64,000 bases of DNA from NCBI RefSeq assembly GCF_006715055.1, contig NZ_VFMN01000001.1:2852001-2916000 (forward strand), read 5' to 3'. The position numbers and the translations under genes are program-made. Below are positions 8,655-16,485 of this stretch, piece after piece; within the stretch, counting starts at the first letter, position 1, and each line of letters opens with the position of its first letter. Source of the DNA: Lapillicoccus jejuensis (GTDB taxonomy: Bacteria; Actinomycetota; Actinomycetes; Actinomycetales; Dermatophilaceae). The notes below the pieces were generated by a model. That model saw only the letters and a list, made by a program, of their open reading frames with translations. It searched no databases and was not told the DNA's origin.

Positions 8655-9439
8655 CCGACGCGCCGGTGCTCGGGGCCCGCGTCGGCCGGGACCCCGCCCG
8701 TCGGCCGCGCGACCGGACCCGCCGACGCCCCCGTCGGGGGCAGCGGCCGCGCCGGGGCGAGCCGCACCCGGACGAGGACCGCGAGGCGGCGCAGCCCCTC
8801 CCGCACCGTCGGGCCGCGGCCCTCAACCGGCGGGCGGCCCCGGTAGGAGACCGCCACCTCGTAGGGGCGCACACCGGCGCGCAGCAGCCGCGCGGTCAGC
8901 TCGGTGCCGAGCGCGGCCCCGGTCCTCTCGAGGCCGAGGGCGCGCACGTGCGCGGTCGGCACGACCTTGAGGCCGGCGTGCAGGTCGGTGAGGCAGGACC
9001 CGTAGAGCAGGTTGGCGGCGAGCGTCGTCGCCCGGCCGCCGACGGCGGCGCGGAACGACGGGAAGCGGGTGTGCAGCCCGAGCACCCGCACCCCGAACAC
9101 GTGGTCGGCGACCCCGTCGAGGACGGGGGCCAGCAGCGCGGGGACGTCGTCGGGGGAGTACGCGAGGTCGGCGCCGAGGACGAGCACGTGGCTGCCCGAC
9201 GCCTGGCCGACGCCGGTCCGGACGGCCGCGCCGCGCCCCCGGGGACGCTCGTGCCGCACGAGCCGCACCCTCGGGTCGTCCACCGTCTCCAGCCGCTCCC
9301 ACGTCGCGTCCTGCGACGCGTCGTCGACGACGACGACCTGGGTGGGGCAGGGGTAGTTCACCGCGAGGACGCGGCCCACCGCGGTGAGGACGCCCGCCGC
9401 CTCGTCGTGGACCGGCATGACGACGGTCAACGTGGTCAT
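8651..9439 (-). CDS. Glycosyltransferase family 2 (DPM1-like)
   Basis: 262 residues. I chose ATG 9439 because AGGAG lies 4 bases upstream; an in-frame GTG at 9451 is possible. VVMPVHDEAAGVL, VVVVDDASQD and LVLGADLAYSPDD are the GT-A/GT2 landmarks. In dolichol-phosphate-mannose-synthase-like relatives the last motif usually reads DADLEY, so the first metal-site aspartate appears replaced by glycine here. First gene of the minus-strand operon, divergent from the SGNH lipoprotein gene. It probably loads a sugar onto a polyprenyl phosphate for the GT-C enzyme; that link is inference. Confidence 0.82.
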   Translation of the reverse strand: MTTLTVVMPVHDEAAGVLTAVGRVLAVNYPCPTQVVVVDDASQDATWERLETVDDPRVRLVRHERPRGRGAAVRTGVGQASGSHVLVLGADLAYSPDDVPALLAPVLDGVADHVFGVRVLGLHTRFPSFRAAVGGRATTLAANLLYGSCLTDLHAGLKVVPTAHVRALGLERTGAALGTELTARLLRAGVRPYEVAVSYRGRPPVEGRGPTVREGLRRLAVLVRVRLAPARPLPPTGASAGPVARPTGGVPADAGPEHRRVG

Positions 9440-9563
9440 CGAGCTCCTCACGTCGGGAGCCCAGGAGGGCTCACGGCGGTTCCCCCTGCCGACGGTCGCC
9501 TACCATACCGGGCAGAAGCGACTCTTCCGTCAGCCGCGCCGTCCACCCACCGCAGGGAGCCCC

Positions 9564-10565
9564 GTGCCGAGACGCCCGCGCCGACGCCCGGCCCTCCCGG
9601 CCATCATGACCCTCCTGGCGGTCCCCCTCGTCGCGCTCCTCGGCGGCTGCGCGCCGTCGCCGACCCCCACGTCCACCCCGTCCACCACGGCCACCGCGAC
9701 CGCCGCGACCGCCGCCACGGGCTCCCCTCCCGGCGCGGCGACGTACGTCTCGGTCGGCGACTCGTACGCCGCCGGCTACCAGCCCGGCGGCTTCCCCACG
9801 GACCAGGGCTTCGCCGTCCAGGTCGTCCGCCGCCTCGCGGGCACCCCGCGGGCGCTCGAGCTCGTCCAGCTCGCCTGCCCGGGCGCGACGACCGACTCGG
9901 TCCTCACCGAGACCCGGTGCACGTCCCCCTACGGACCGGACCTGCTCGCCCACCCGGGCACGACCCAGCTCGCCGCGCTCGAGCAGGTGCTGGGCGAGCG
10001 GGCCGGCCGGGTGCGGCTGGTCACCGTCGTCCTCGGCGGCAACGACGTCCTGCCGTGCCTGGACCGCGACGACGCGGCGGACTGCGTGCGCGCCGCCCTG
10101 CCCGGCCTCACCACCCGCTTGGGCACCCTGCTGGCCGCCGTACGGCGACTCGCCCCGACGGCGACCGTCGTCGGTCTCGGCTACCCCGACGTGGTCCTCG
10201 GGCAGCTCGCCCGGGGCGGCGAGCGCGAGGCCGCCCGCGCCCGCGCCTCGGTCCCCGTCTTCCGCGACCTGCTCGGCCCGGCGCTGGCCCGGACCTACGC
10301 GGCCGCCGGCGCGCGCTTCGTCGACGTCGCCGCGCTGACCGGCGCCTACGACCCCCTCACCCCGACGACGACCACCGTGCAGGGCCGCCGGGTGGCGGCC
10401 CCCGTCGCCCGGGTGTGCGCGCTCACGCACGTCTGCACCCGGGACGACATCCACCCGGACGCGGCGGGATACTCGTTCTACGCCGACCGCGTCCTCGAGG
10501 CGCTGCCCACCACGAGCCCGAGGACGAGCACGATCGCCACCACCTCCGCCGGGCCGCGCCCGTGA
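9564..10565 (+). CDS. SGNH/GDSL-family hydrolase, lipoprotein
   Basis: 333 residues from GTG 9564 (GGGAG just upstream); longer frames upstream lack lipoprotein logic. [11 protein letters not shown], then a hydrophobic core and LLGGC, make a lipobox with Cys29 as the lipidated residue. A Thr/Ala/Pro-rich tether follows. VGDSYAAG (Ser67), GGNDV and DDIHPDAAGY (Asp294/His297) supply the Ser-Asp-His set of SGNH esterases. As the first gene of the divergent glycan/acyl operon it may remove or transfer acyl groups on the exported polymer. Confidence 0.88.
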   Translation: MPRRPRRRPALPAIMTLLAVPLVALLGGCAPSPTPTSTPSTTATATAATAATGSPPGAATYVSVGDSYAAGYQPGGFPTDQGFAVQVVRRLAGTPRALELVQLACPGATTDSVLTETRCTSPYGPDLLAHPGTTQLAALEQVLGERAGRVRLVTVVLGGNDVLPCLDRDDAADCVRAALPGLTTRLGTLLAAVRRLAPTATVVGLGYPDVVLGQLARGGEREAARARASVPVFRDLLGPALARTYAAAGARFVDVAALTGAYDPLTPTTTTVQGRRVAAPVARVCALTHVCTRDDIHPDAAGYSFYADRVLEALPTTSPRTSTIATTSAGPRP

Positions 10566-11695
10566 GCCCCGCCCGACCGGACCGGCTGCGCGTCACCGTC
10601 GTCAGCCCCGGCTACCCGCCCGACCGCGGCGGCGTCGAGGAGCACGTCGCCCAGGTCGCGCGCCGGCTCGCGGCCGGGGGCGACGCGGTCCGGGTGCTCG
10701 CCGGCACGCCCGACCCGGCGCTGCGCGGGCGCGAGGACGTCCTCGACGGGGTCGTCGTGCGCCGCTACCGGTCGCTGCCGACCCCGGGCATGACCACCGC
10801 GCCGGGGCTCGTCGTCGCGGGCCTGCGCGAGGCGGGCCGCGGCGACGTCCTGCACGTGCACAGCTACCACGCCCTCAGCGGCCTCGCCGCGCTCGCCGGA
10901 CGGCGCCACCCGGTCGTCCTCACCCCGCATTACCACGGGACGGGGCACTCGGCGGCGGCCCGCGTGCTGCACGGCGGCTACCGGCACCTCGGGGCCCGGC
11001 TGGTCGCCGCGGCCGACCGGGTGGTCTGCGTCTCGGCCGCCGAGGCCCGGCTGCTCGAGCAGGACTTCCCCGGCGTCGCCGCGCGGACCACCGTCATCCC
11101 CAACGGCGCCGAGACCGCCGCGATCCGGGCCGCCGACCCCTGGCCCGAGCAGGGGCCGACCGTCCTCGCCGTCGGGCGGCTCGAGCCCTACAAGGGGCAC
11201 GACCGGGTCGTCGAGGCGATGCCGGACGTCCCCGGGGCCCGGCTCGTCGTCGTCGGGCGCGGGCCCGAGCGCGACGGGCTGCGGGCCCTCGCCGCGCGGC
11301 TCGGGCTCGCCGACCGGGTGCGGGTCCTCGACGACGTCGCCACCCCCGAGCTGCACCGCTGGCTGCGCACCGCCGACGTCCTCGTCTCGATGTCCGCGCA
11401 CGAGGCGTTCGGGATGGCGCCCGTCGAGGCGGCGGCGGCCGGCTGCCGGACCGTCCTCAGCGACATCCCCGCCCACCGCGAGGTCGCCCGCGAGCACCTG
11501 CACGGCAGCGCCACCCTCGTCCCGCGGACGGCGGGGCCGACGCTGCTGGCCACCGCCGTGCGCAGCGCCCTCGAGGAGACCGGGCGCGAGGGCCGCGTCC
11601 GCGTGCGCGTCCCCGACTGGGACGACGTGGCCGCCCGCACCCGTGAGGTCTACCTCGAGGTCCTCGACGCCGCCGGGGTGGGAGGCGCGGCGTGA
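10562..11695 (+). CDS. Glycosyltransferase family 4
   Basis: 377 residues; GTG 10562 overlaps the SGNH stop (GTGA). VVSPGYPPDRGGVEEHVAQVA is the GT4 N-terminal loop, VIPNGAE and AVGRLEPYKGHDRVVEA the central GT-B elements, and HEAFGMAPVEAAAAGCRTV the E-x7-E motif. It most resembles phosphatidylinositol/polysaccharide mannosyl- or glucosyltransferases. It is coupled to the downstream acyltransferase gene by another GTGA overlap, suggesting the two act on the same molecule. Confidence 0.88.
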   Translation: MSPARPDRLRVTVVSPGYPPDRGGVEEHVAQVARRLAAGGDAVRVLAGTPDPALRGREDVLDGVVVRRYRSLPTPGMTTAPGLVVAGLREAGRGDVLHVHSYHALSGLAALAGRRHPVVLTPHYHGTGHSAAARVLHGGYRHLGARLVAAADRVVCVSAAEARLLEQDFPGVAARTTVIPNGAETAAIRAADPWPEQGPTVLAVGRLEPYKGHDRVVEAMPDVPGARLVVVGRGPERDGLRALAARLGLADRVRVLDDVATPELHRWLRTADVLVSMSAHEAFGMAPVEAAAAGCRTVLSDIPAHREVAREHLHGSATLVPRTAGPTLLATAVRSALEETGREGRVRVRVPDWDDVAARTREVYLEVLDAAGVGGAA

Positions 11696-12945
11696 GCCCA
11701 CCTCCGGGGCGACGGGTCGCCGCGGTCGACCGGGCCTGGGCCGGGCGGTACGCCGCGCTGCTCGTCAGCGGGGTGCGCGTCCCCCCGGTCGACGTCGTCC
11801 GCGCGACGGTCCGCGCGGTGGTCACCGGCCGCCCCGACACCCCGTACGGCGCCCTCCTCGACCCGCGGCGCCTGCGCTGGGTCCCCGTCGACCCGGACCG
11901 GGTCGAGGAGCACCTGGACCGGGTCGTCGTGGCCGGCCCCGACCCCCGGCCGGGGCAGGAGGAGGCCGCCCTCGAGGACCTCACCCGCGGCCACGAGGAG
12001 GACCTGCCGGTCCGGGTCACCGTCGGGCCGACGTCGCTGGGCTGCACCGCCTCGCACATGGTCGGGGACGCCGTCACGACCGCGCTGCTGCTGCGCTCGC
12101 TCCTGCTCGGCGACCCCGGCCCGGTGCTGCGCGAGCGCCGCCTCGACGCGGGCCTGCTGGGCCGGGCGGCCCTCGCGCAGACCCGTACCCACGCCCGCGA
12201 CTGGGCCCGCCTCGCCGTGCAGCGGCGCCCGGTCGGGGCCGGTCCGCGGGGCCGGGGGGCCGGCCCGCCCGACCGGGTCGACGCGGGCCCCGGGTCGGGC
12301 ACCCGCCTGGTCGGCACCCGGCTGGAGCCCGCCGACCTCGCCGCGGTGAGCCGCTGGCGCAACGCCCACGCCCCCGGCGCCCCGCTCGCGGCGGCGCTGG
12401 CCACGCTGTCCGCGCGGGCCCTCGTCGACGCCGGCGTCCCCCTCGACACCTCCGGCCTCTTCACCCTCGTCGACCTGCGCCGCTACCTTGTCGGGCTCCC
12501 CCCCGGCACCGCGGTCGGCGGCAACCTGGCCAAGGCCGTCCGGCTGCCCTGCGACCTGCTCGACCCGCGCGCGGTCGGCAGCGCGCTCGCCCACGTCGTC
12601 GCCAGCGGGCGACCGGTCCCGGCGACCGTGCTCGGTGCGGTGGGCGCGCTGCTCCGGCCCCCGTCCGCCGGCGGCGGGCCGGGCGCGCCGCTGCGGCTGA
12701 CCTTCAACACCGTGCCGGGCCTGCCGGGCAGCGACACGCTGCCCTGGCTCGAGGGCCGGCGCGGGCGGTACGTCGGCGCCGGGTTCCCGGTGGCGCCCGA
12801 CGGCCTCAGCCTCGTGGCCCACCGGCTGCGCGACCACCTCGAGCTGACCGCGAGCGTCGCCCCCGGCACCGTCCCCGCCGAGCTGGTCCGGGACGCGCTG
12901 CGCAGCCTCGTCGGGGGGACCCGCCCCGGCGGTCCGCCGCTGTGA
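11692..12945 (+). CDS. Condensation/PapA-fold acyltransferase (putative)
   Basis: 417 residues, start fixed by GTGA overlap at 11692. CTASHMVGDAVT holds an H-x3-D motif (His122, Asp126), the catalytic signature of the CoA-dependent acyltransferase/condensation superfamily. TLVDLRRYL then GTAVGGNLAKAV matches the 'VDLR...GN' structural motif, and LTFNTVPGL and the final HRLRDHLELTASV segment match the floor loop and last strands. The usual second histidine (HHxxxDG) is serine and the glycine after Asp is alanine. Its coupling to a GT4 suggests acylation of a sugar product. No domain database search was possible. Confidence 0.6.
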   Translation: MSPPPGRRVAAVDRAWAGRYAALLVSGVRVPPVDVVRATVRAVVTGRPDTPYGALLDPRRLRWVPVDPDRVEEHLDRVVVAGPDPRPGQEEAALEDLTRGHEEDLPVRVTVGPTSLGCTASHMVGDAVTTALLLRSLLLGDPGPVLRERRLDAGLLGRAALAQTRTHARDWARLAVQRRPVGAGPRGRGAGPPDRVDAGPGSGTRLVGTRLEPADLAAVSRWRNAHAPGAPLAAALATLSARALVDAGVPLDTSGLFTLVDLRRYLVGLPPGTAVGGNLAKAVRLPCDLLDPRAVGSALAHVVASGRPVPATVLGAVGALLRPPSAGGGPGAPLRLTFNTVPGLPGSDTLPWLEGRRGRYVGAGFPVAPDGLSLVAHRLRDHLELTASVAPGTVPAELVRDALRSLVGGTRPGGPPL

Positions 12946-13007
12946 GTTCCCGGACACGGTCCGGTCACGGACCCCGCGCGCCGTACCCGCTCTGACACGA
13001 TGAGGCG

Positions 13008-14438
13008 GTGCCCGACCGGCTGACGTCCCTCGACGCGTCGTTCCTCTACCTCGAGGAGCCGACGACCTTCATGCACGTCGGCTCGGTCATGGTGTTCGAG
13101 ACCCCGGCGGAGGGGTTCTCGCTGGAGGAGCTGTCGACCCTCGTCCAGCGGCGGATCGTCGGCTACCCGCGCTTCCGGCAGAAGGTGCGCGAGGTGCCCG
13201 GCCGGCTGGCCAACCCGGTCTGGGTCGACGACGAGGCGTTCGACCTCAGCTACCACGTGCGCCAGTCGGCGCTGCCGCGCCCGGGCGGCGACGACCAGCT
13301 GCAGGAGTTCGTCGCCCGCATCCAGTCGCGGCCGCTCGACCGGCGCCGGCCGCTGTGGGAGGTCTACCTCATCGAGGGCCTCGAGCTGGACCGCTTCGCC
13401 GTCGTCACCAAGACCCACCACGCCCTCGTCGACGGGGTGCACGCCGTCGACATCTCCCAGCTCGTCCTCGACGGCGAGCCGGGCGAGCCCGCGCCGGTCA
13501 CCGACGCCTGGCGCCCGCGCTCCGAGCCCACCGACCTCCAGCTCGTCGGCGACGCCGTCGTCGACAACCTGCTCGGCCCCAGCCAGGCCCTCGACGCCGT
13601 CCGCGGGGGCGCCAACGAGGTCCGCGAGGTGGGGGAGCGGGTGCTGCGCGGCGTCGGCTCGCTCCTGTCGACCGTGGCCCGCGGCGCCGCCCGCCCGGCG
13701 CCGGTGTCGCCGCTCAACGCCGAGATCGGCGCCGCCCGCCGCTTCGTCATGGTCGGCACGGACCTCGAGGACCACCGGCGGGTGCGCGCCCGGCTCGGCC
13801 AGGGCGCCTACGCCGAGGACGTGAGCATCAACGACGTCGTCCTCGCGACGATCGCCGGCGCGTTCCGCACCTGGCTGCTCACCCGCGGCGAGCCGGTCGG
13901 CCCGGGCTCGGTCGTGCGCGCCATGGTGCCGGTGAGCATCGACGGCGCCGGCGACGGCAGCGGCGCGGGGGTCGGGCACCGGCTCACCGCGTGCTTCGTC
14001 GACCTGCCCGTCGGCGAGCCCGGCGCGTCGATGCGCCTGCACCAGGTCGCCTTCGCCATGCGCCAGCAGATCGAGGGCGGCCAGGCCGTCGGCGCCGAGC
14101 GGCTCGTCGGCCTCGCGGGCTTCGCCCCGCCGACCCTGCACGCCCTCGGCGCCCGGCTCGGGTCGGCGATGTCGCGGCGGCTGTTCAACGTCGTCGTCAC
14201 CAACGTCCCCGGACCGCAGTCGACGCTCTACGCCGGGCACGCGCCGATGCTCTCGACCTACCCCGTCATGCCGCTGGCCCGCGGGCAGGCGCTCGCCATC
14301 GGGCTGACGTCGTACGACGGCGGGGTCTACTACGGGCTCAACGCCGACCGCAACGCCATGCCCGACGTCGAGGTGCTGGGGCAGAGCATCGTCGACTCGC
14401 TCGCCGAGCTGTCGCAGAAGCGCGAGGGCGCCGGGTGA
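13008..14438 (+). CDS. Wax ester synthase/diacylglycerol O-acyltransferase (WS/DGAT)
   Basis: 476 residues, the usual size. KTHHALVDGVHAVD places the catalytic HHxxxDG at His137-His138-Asp142, and the C-terminus contains NVVVTNVPGP, the conserved family motif. The enzyme esterifies acyl-CoA to diacylglycerol or fatty alcohol for storage lipid. GTG 13008 follows an ACACGAT element by 6 bases, suggesting a leaderless start. Its stop overlaps the patatin start, pairing synthesis with lipolysis. A role in acylating the glycan is an alternative given the neighbours. Confidence 0.92.
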   Translation: MPDRLTSLDASFLYLEEPTTFMHVGSVMVFETPAEGFSLEELSTLVQRRIVGYPRFRQKVREVPGRLANPVWVDDEAFDLSYHVRQSALPRPGGDDQLQEFVARIQSRPLDRRRPLWEVYLIEGLELDRFAVVTKTHHALVDGVHAVDISQLVLDGEPGEPAPVTDAWRPRSEPTDLQLVGDAVVDNLLGPSQALDAVRGGANEVREVGERVLRGVGSLLSTVARGAARPAPVSPLNAEIGAARRFVMVGTDLEDHRRVRARLGQGAYAEDVSINDVVLATIAGAFRTWLLTRGEPVGPGSVVRAMVPVSIDGAGDGSGAGVGHRLTACFVDLPVGEPGASMRLHQVAFAMRQQIEGGQAVGAERLVGLAGFAPPTLHALGARLGSAMSRRLFNVVVTNVPGPQSTLYAGHAPMLSTYPVMPLARGQALAIGLTSYDGGVYYGLNADRNAMPDVEVLGQSIVDSLAELSQKREGAG

Positions 14439-15412
14439 CCCGGCCGCGTCGGGGGCTGGTCGTCGGTGGCGGCGGGGTCCTCGGCGCCGCGTGGGCGGTG
14501 GGCGCGCTCACCGCGCTCGAGGAGACCCTCGGCGTCGACGTGCGCGAGGTGGACGAGCTGGTCGGCACCTCGGCCGGGTCGGTCCTCGTCACCCTGCTCG
14601 CCGCCGGGGTGTCGGTCGCGCAGATCCGCACCCACCAGCTCGAGGGCCACGTCGACGAGGGGCCGCTGGCCGGCTTCACGTGGGACTACGAGTCGGCCAC
14701 CGGAGGCGACCGCCCGCCCACGCCGCGGGCCGGTCTCGGCTCACCGGTGCTGCTGCGCAAGGGGATCCGCGAGCTGCGCCAGCTGCCGCCGACCGCCGTG
14801 CTCGCCGCGTTCCTGCCCGAGGGCCGCGGCCGGCTCGACAGCGTCGGCGCGATGGTGCGCCACGTCGTCCCGTCCGGCTGGCCGCCCCGGGCGGGCCTGA
14901 CCGTCGCCGCCGTCGACTACGACGCGGGGGTCCGGGTCCCCTTCGGCCGCGAGGGTGCGCCGGTCGTCGACGCCGCCGAGGCGGTCATGGCCTCGTGCGC
15001 CATCCCCGGGTGGTACGAGCCGGTCCGGATCGGCGAGCGGCGGTTCATCGACGGCGGCACCTGGTCCTCGACCAACCTCGACCTGCTCGTCGGGCGCGGC
15101 CTGGACGAGGTCTTCGTCCTCGCGCCGCAGGTCTCCTTCGACTCGGACGCCCCGTCCGCGCTGGTCAGCCGGCTCGAGCGGCAGTGGCGCAACCGGGTCA
15201 CCGCGCGGGCCCTCAAGGAGGTCGCCGTCCTGCACGCCGACGGCGCCGAGGTGACGATGATCGGCCCCGGCCACGAGGACCTCGAGGCGATGGGCGGCAA
15301 CCTCATGGACGTCAGCCGCCGGCCTACCGTCGTGATCACGTCGCTGCGCACCTCGCTCGCCGCGCTCGCCGACCCGGCCGAGCTGCCCGAGCCCCGTTCC
15401 GACAGCCTCTGA
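14435..15412 (+). CDS. Patatin-like phospholipase/lipase
   Basis: 325 residues; GTG 14435 overlaps the WS/DGAT stop (GTGA). GGGGVLGAAW is the oxyanion-hole glycine run, GTSAGS the nucleophile elbow (Ser46) and RFIDGGTW carries the dyad aspartate (Asp206). No signal peptide is present, so it should act on cytoplasmic or membrane lipid, plausibly the triacylglycerol or wax made by its partner. Confidence 0.9.
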   Translation: MTRPRRGLVVGGGGVLGAAWAVGALTALEETLGVDVREVDELVGTSAGSVLVTLLAAGVSVAQIRTHQLEGHVDEGPLAGFTWDYESATGGDRPPTPRAGLGSPVLLRKGIRELRQLPPTAVLAAFLPEGRGRLDSVGAMVRHVVPSGWPPRAGLTVAAVDYDAGVRVPFGREGAPVVDAAEAVMASCAIPGWYEPVRIGERRFIDGGTWSSTNLDLLVGRGLDEVFVLAPQVSFDSDAPSALVSRLERQWRNRVTARALKEVAVLHADGAEVTMIGPGHEDLEAMGGNLMDVSRRPTVVITSLRTSLAALADPAELPEPRSDSL

Positions 15413-15452
15413 CCCCCCACCCGAGAGCACCCGAGAGCCCCCGAGGAGCCCC

Positions 15453-15887
15453 GTGCACCAGTGCCGCGTCTACCTGCCGCTCGGCCCCGCCGGCGTGCGG
15501 ACCCTCCACCAGGACAAGGGGATCCGCGTCGCCGACGGGTACGCCGTGACGACGGCGCTGGAGCGCGCGCACCCCGAGGAGGACGAGGAGGGCCTGGAGT
15601 ACCTCGCCCTGCAGGACGCCCTCGCCGCGGGTCTGGCGGCGCGCGAGTCGCGATCGTCGCTCGTCGTCGTCGTGGCCGCCGACGTGCCCTCCGACCGGCT
15701 CGACCTGCGCGCCCCGGCCACCTCGCCGCCGAGCCGTCTCGCGCTGCGCGACGCCGTCGCGCTCGGCAAGGTCGTCGCGCTGCACGTCGAGGAGCCCCCG
15801 GCCGGCGGCAGCGACGAGCCCGACCTGCTCTGGTACGACGTCACCGAGCTCGCCGAGGTCGTCCGGCTCACCGCCGCCGGCCGCTGA
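15453..15887 (+). CDS. DUF6912-like small protein, unknown function
   Basis: 144 residues from GTG 15453. CRVYLPLGPAGVRTL at the start and EEDEEGLEYLALQDAL in the middle resemble a small actinobacterial family I recall as DUF6912. No catalytic motif or membrane segment is visible. Its last 20 bases overlap the 3' end of the convergent gene on the other strand. Confidence 0.7.
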   Translation: MHQCRVYLPLGPAGVRTLHQDKGIRVADGYAVTTALERAHPEEDEEGLEYLALQDALAAGLAARESRSSLVVVVAADVPSDRLDLRAPATSPPSRLALRDAVALGKVVALHVEEPPAGGSDEPDLLWYDVTELAEVVRLTAAGR

Positions 15888-16398
15888 CCTCCGCGCGCCG
15901 CTCGCCCGGCAGCCGGCCGTGCCGCAGCTGCAGGTGCTCGGGCCAGGGCAGGACCAGCCGCCCGCCCGCCGGCACCGCGCGCCAGGCGTCGACGAGCTCG
16001 GCCAGCCGGGCCTCGATCCGCCCCCGGAGCCGCTCGTCGACGTCCGGGTGCGGCCGCATCCGCCCGTCGGGCCCGACGAGCCCGGCCAGCAGCTCGGAGC
16101 GCTCGACCTCGTGGCGGCCCGCGCGGCCGACCCGCTCGGAGCGCTGCCGCTCGGCGAGGGTGCGCGGGTGGCCGGTGCGGAAGAACCCGCCGACGTCCCC
16201 GCCCGCGGCGACCTGGCCGTAGATGCCGAGGGTCAGCCCGGCCACCTCCTCCACCGCGAAGTGGACGAGGTCGTGCGGCAGGTCCGCGCCGCCGGGCCCG
16301 GGGCGCACGACGACGTCCGCCCCGACGTCGTACCGGCCACCGCGCGTCGCCCCGATCCGGTAGCGACGGCCGTCCACCCGCTCGAGGACCACGTCCAC
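15868..16398 (-). CDS. Hypothetical protein
   Basis: 176 residues, starting at GTG 16398 (an in-frame GTG at 16392 is equally possible). I do not recognise the family. It opens with a beta-like segment (VVLERVDGRRYRI), has LPHDLVHFAVEEVAGLTLGIYGQVA in the middle, and a basic, Arg-rich helical second half ending near LPWPEHLQLRHGRLPGERR. It is soluble with no signal peptide. It is divergent from pruA and overlaps the 3' end of the DUF6912-like gene by 20 bases. Confidence 0.65.
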   Translation of the reverse strand: MDVVLERVDGRRYRIGATRGGRYDVGADVVVRPGPGGADLPHDLVHFAVEEVAGLTLGIYGQVAAGGDVGGFFRTGHPRTLAERQRSERVGRAGRHEVERSELLAGLVGPDGRMRPHPDVDERLRGRIEARLAELVDAWRAVPAGGRLVLPWPEHLQLRHGRLPGERRAEVSGRRR

Positions 16399-16485
16399 GA
16401 CCCCGACGGTAGGAGCGTCGCGCCCGCGGAGCCAGCGGGTTTCCCCCGTCCTGCTCCCGCGCCGCGCCGTGGGAGCATGACGGCC

